This document shows positions 6,746 to 8,261 of a DNA stretch of 8,261 bases, piece by piece. Both the position numbers and the translations under genes were made by a program. Within the stretch, counting starts at the first letter, position 1; the number at the start of each line of letters is the position of its first letter. This DNA comes from Lachnospiraceae bacterium (lineage in GTDB: Bacteria > Bacillota > Clostridia > Lachnospirales > Lachnospiraceae). Location: positions 1 to 8,261 of the forward strand of contig DNJW01000290.1 of the NCBI GenBank assembly GCA_003488965.1, written 5' to 3'. The notes under the pieces are model-generated. The model searched no databases. It saw nothing but the letters and a program-made list of their open reading frames with translations, and was not told the origin of the DNA.

Positions 6746-8072
6746 TTAGCTCCGCCTCTTTTTTTATTTTCGCCATGTGTTCCCTAATCTTCGCCTCATA
6801 CCCGTTGCCCGACGGCTTATAAAATTCTTTTCCGTTTAATTCATAAGGAAGATACTGCTGCTTCACATAATGATTGGGATAATCATGGGCATATTTATAT
6901 CCTATCCCATACCCTAACTTTGCCGCCCCCTTATAATGGGCATCCTGCAAATGAACCGGAACCGGGAGATTCCCTGTTTTGGCTACCGTATCCGCTGCCT
7001 TTCCGATGGCCTCCACCGCCGCATTGCTCTTCGGCGCACATGCTACATAGACCGCCGCCTGGGCAAGAATAATCTGGGCTTCCGGCATTCCTATCCGTTC
7101 CGCCGCAAGAGAGGCGCTGACCGCCACCTGAATGGCGTCAGGGTCCGCATTCCCCACATCCTCCGATGCGCATATCATAATCCTTCTTGCAATAAAGGTT
7201 ACGCTTTCCCCGGCAGCCAGCATCCTTGCCAGATAATAAACCGCCGCATCCGGGTCCGAGCCCCTCATGCTTTTAATAAATGCCGATATGGTATCATAAT
7301 GGCTGTCCCCGGCTTTATCGTAACGCAGCACACGTTTTTGGATACACTCCTGTGCCACCTCTGCCGTAACATGTATCTTGCCGTCTTTGCTTCTCTGTGT
7401 GGTCATAATCCCCAGTTCTACCGCATTCAATGCATGTCTTGCATCCCCGCCGGAAAGGTCCGCCAGAAAATCCAGCGCATCCTCGTCAATTTCCGCCTCG
7501 TAGGCTCCCATCCCCCTTTCCGTATCATAAACCGCCCGTTTCAGCAAAACCTTAATATCCTCCATGGATAAAGGCTTTAGTTCAAAAACAATAGACCGGG
7601 AAATCAATGCGCCGTTTACCTCAAAATAAGGATTTTCCGTAGTTGCCCCAATCAATATTACCGTACCGTCTTCCACAAAAGGAAGCAGATAGTCCTGCTG
7701 CCCTTTATTAAACCGGTGGATTTCGTCAATAAAAAGGATGGTCTTTTTGCCGTACATCCCCTGCATGTCCTTCGCCTTTGCCACCACTTCCTCCATATCC
7801 TTTTTTCCGGCAGAGGTGGCATTAATCTGGGTAAATTCCGCGCTGGTCGTATTGGCAATCACCTTTGCCAAAGTGGTCTTCCCTGTTCCCGGTGGTCCGT
7901 AAAAAATAATGGAACTTAGTTTGTCCGCTTTGATTGCCCTATAGAGCAGCTTGTCCTTTCCTATGATATGCTGCTGCCCCACCACCTCATCCAAAGTCTT
8001 TGGACGCAGCCTTGCCGCAAGGGGAGACTCCTTTTCCATATTGGTATTTCTCATATATTCAAACAAATCCAT
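6723..8072 (-). CDS. rarA: RarA/MgsA replication-associated AAA+ ATPase
   Basis: This 449-residue cytoplasmic protein belongs to the RarA (MgsA, Mgs1/WRNIP1) family of clamp-loader-like ATPases that act at stalled replication forks and gaps. The AAA+ core shows Walker A GPPGTGKTT (59-67), Walker B ILFIDE (112-117) followed by the family signature IHRFNKGQQD, and sensor 1 IGATTENP (141-148). The arginine finger is in LISRS (R159), and sensor 2 is GGDARHALN (208-216). The C-terminal half has the RarA oligomerisation blocks SLAAERIGMPEAQIILAQAA, VPVHLQDAHYKGAAKLGYG and YPNHYVKQQYLP. All key residues and the usual length are present. The start at 8072 is supported by AGGAG at 8079-8083. The alternative Met13 would remove the MDLFEYMR segment and has no better site. 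It precedes and overlaps the DUF5722-like gene. Confidence 0.97.
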   Translation of the reverse strand: MDLFEYMRNTNMEKESPLAARLRPKTLDEVVGQQHIIGKDKLLYRAIKADKLSSIIFYGPPGTGKTTLAKVIANTTSAEFTQINATSAGKKDMEEVVAKAKDMQGMYGKKTILFIDEIHRFNKGQQDYLLPFVEDGTVILIGATTENPYFEVNGALISRSIVFELKPLSMEDIKVLLKRAVYDTERGMGAYEAEIDEDALDFLADLSGGDARHALNAVELGIMTTQRSKDGKIHVTAEVAQECIQKRVLRYDKAGDSHYDTISAFIKSMRGSDPDAAVYYLARMLAAGESVTFIARRIMICASEDVGNADPDAIQVAVSASLAAERIGMPEAQIILAQAAVYVACAPKSNAAVEAIGKAADTVAKTGNLPVPVHLQDAHYKGAAKLGYGIGYKYAHDYPNHYVKQQYLPYELNGKEFYKPSGNGYEAKIREHMAKIKKEAELNEHKEEG

Positions 8073-8083
8073 AATCCGCTCCT

Positions 8084-8105
8084 ATTTCCGGGACATCCCC
8101 GAAAT
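8084..8105. repeat. Inverted repeat just upstream of the rarA ribosome binding site
   Basis: ATTTC (8084-8088) and GAAAT (8101-8105) pair. One C/C mismatch follows, then GGG (8090-8092) pairs with CCC (8097-8099) around an ACAT loop. The element abuts the AGGAG at 8079-8083 read on the minus strand. It could be a 5' leader hairpin or an operator. It is short and imperfect, so its role is uncertain. Confidence 0.4.
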
Positions 8106-8130
8106 CTCTTATCATTTATGCCGCTCTTAG

Positions 8131-8169
8131 ATATTAACATAGATTCAAGGCATGAGACAACTGATTATA
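8131..8169 (-). promoter_or_regulatory. Candidate rarA promoter region
   Basis: On the minus strand a perfect TATAAT is present at 8169-8164, but no good -35 box lies 16-18 bases before it. A second candidate pairs TTGTCT (8160-8155) with TAATAT (8136-8131) at 18-base spacing, each matching 4 of 6 consensus bases. Either would start transcription between the upstream terminator (8201-8221) and the rarA start. Confidence 0.4.
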
Positions 8170-8200
8170 GAAGAAAATTGCGGTTGTAAATCATGGCAGT

Positions 8201-8221
8201 AAAAAAGTGGCTTCGCCACTT
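8201..8221 (-). terminator. Intrinsic terminator of a minus-strand gene beyond the right edge
   Basis: Read on the minus strand, AAGTGGC (8221-8215), a GAA loop and GCCACTT (8211-8205) form a perfect 7-bp stem. The stem runs into six T in total (8206-8201), the classical form. It would insulate rarA from a minus-strand transcription unit entering from the right. In the plus direction no T-run follows the stem, so it is one-way. Confidence 0.75.
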
Positions 8222-8224
8222 CAT

Positions 8225-8243
8225 GAAGAACCTGCGGTTCTTC
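8225..8243 (-). repeat. Second hairpin next to the right-edge terminator
   Basis: GAAGAACC (8225-8232) and GGTTCTTC (8236-8243) form a perfect 8-bp stem with a 3-base loop, separated from the terminator stem by only 3 bases. On the minus strand it would lie just 5' of the terminator, so it may be the last helix of a structured 3' end, such as a small RNA or a stabilised mRNA end. Its gene is not visible in this window. Confidence 0.55.
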
Positions 8244-8261
8244 GTCAATTTATGTCCTTCT

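Noticed and set aside
6936..7571. Long plus-strand open frame opposite rarA
   Set aside because: It lies antisense to conserved RarA coding sequence, matches no family I know and has no start signals.
8193..8261. Plus-strand open frame reading MAVKKWLRHFMKNLRFFV and onward to the window edge, resembling a small basic peptide
   Set aside because: It has no ribosome binding site or clear promoter, and the frame coincides with two palindromes that are better explained as a minus-strand terminator and its neighbour hairpin. It runs off the edge, so it cannot be excluded fully.

Overview
The window looks like a chromosomal segment of a Gram-positive anaerobe of the Clostridia, most likely a Lachnospiraceae-type gut organism. 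This is inferred from the protein families (a DUF4364-type winged-helix protein, a DUF5722-type anchored protein, a Cache chemoreceptor without a C-terminal CheR tether), the moderate GC content and the strong AGGAGG-like ribosome binding sites. The species cannot be named from sequence alone. No mobile element, tRNA, rRNA or CRISPR array was seen.

Left part, plus strand. A methyl-accepting chemotaxis protein (126-2153) has its own promoter (53-81). Upstream of that promoter is a 9-G tract enclosed by an 8-bp inverted repeat. A 156-bp gap follows, unusually rich in RNA structure: two hairpins, then a 10-bp hairpin whose loop is perfectly complementary over 10 bases to the sequence just before the next ribosome binding site. 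This gives the geometry of a pseudoknot or a two-state switch, and it directly precedes the malic enzyme gene.

Middle, plus strand. Three tightly packed genes probably form one operon: a short NAD-type malic enzyme (2310-3476), a YhcC/TIGR01212-type radical SAM protein (3473-4426, overlapping by 4 bases) and a DUF4364-type winged-helix protein (4398-4913, overlapping by 29 bases). The malic enzyme would feed pyruvate and reducing power into central metabolism. The role of the other two is not established.

Right part, minus strand. A rarA/mgsA AAA+ replication-maintenance ATPase (6723-8072) is followed, with a 23-base overlap, by a membrane-anchored DUF5722-like protein (4910-6745). The latter carries glycosidase-like motifs, NE and SELG. 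It meets the plus-strand operon tail to tail with a 4-base overlap. The right edge holds the rarA promoter region and an intrinsic terminator, read on the minus strand, for a gene beyond the window.

The most interesting items are the structured leader before the malic enzyme, the G-tract within an inverted repeat before the chemoreceptor promoter, and the putative catalytic residues in the DUF5722-like protein.
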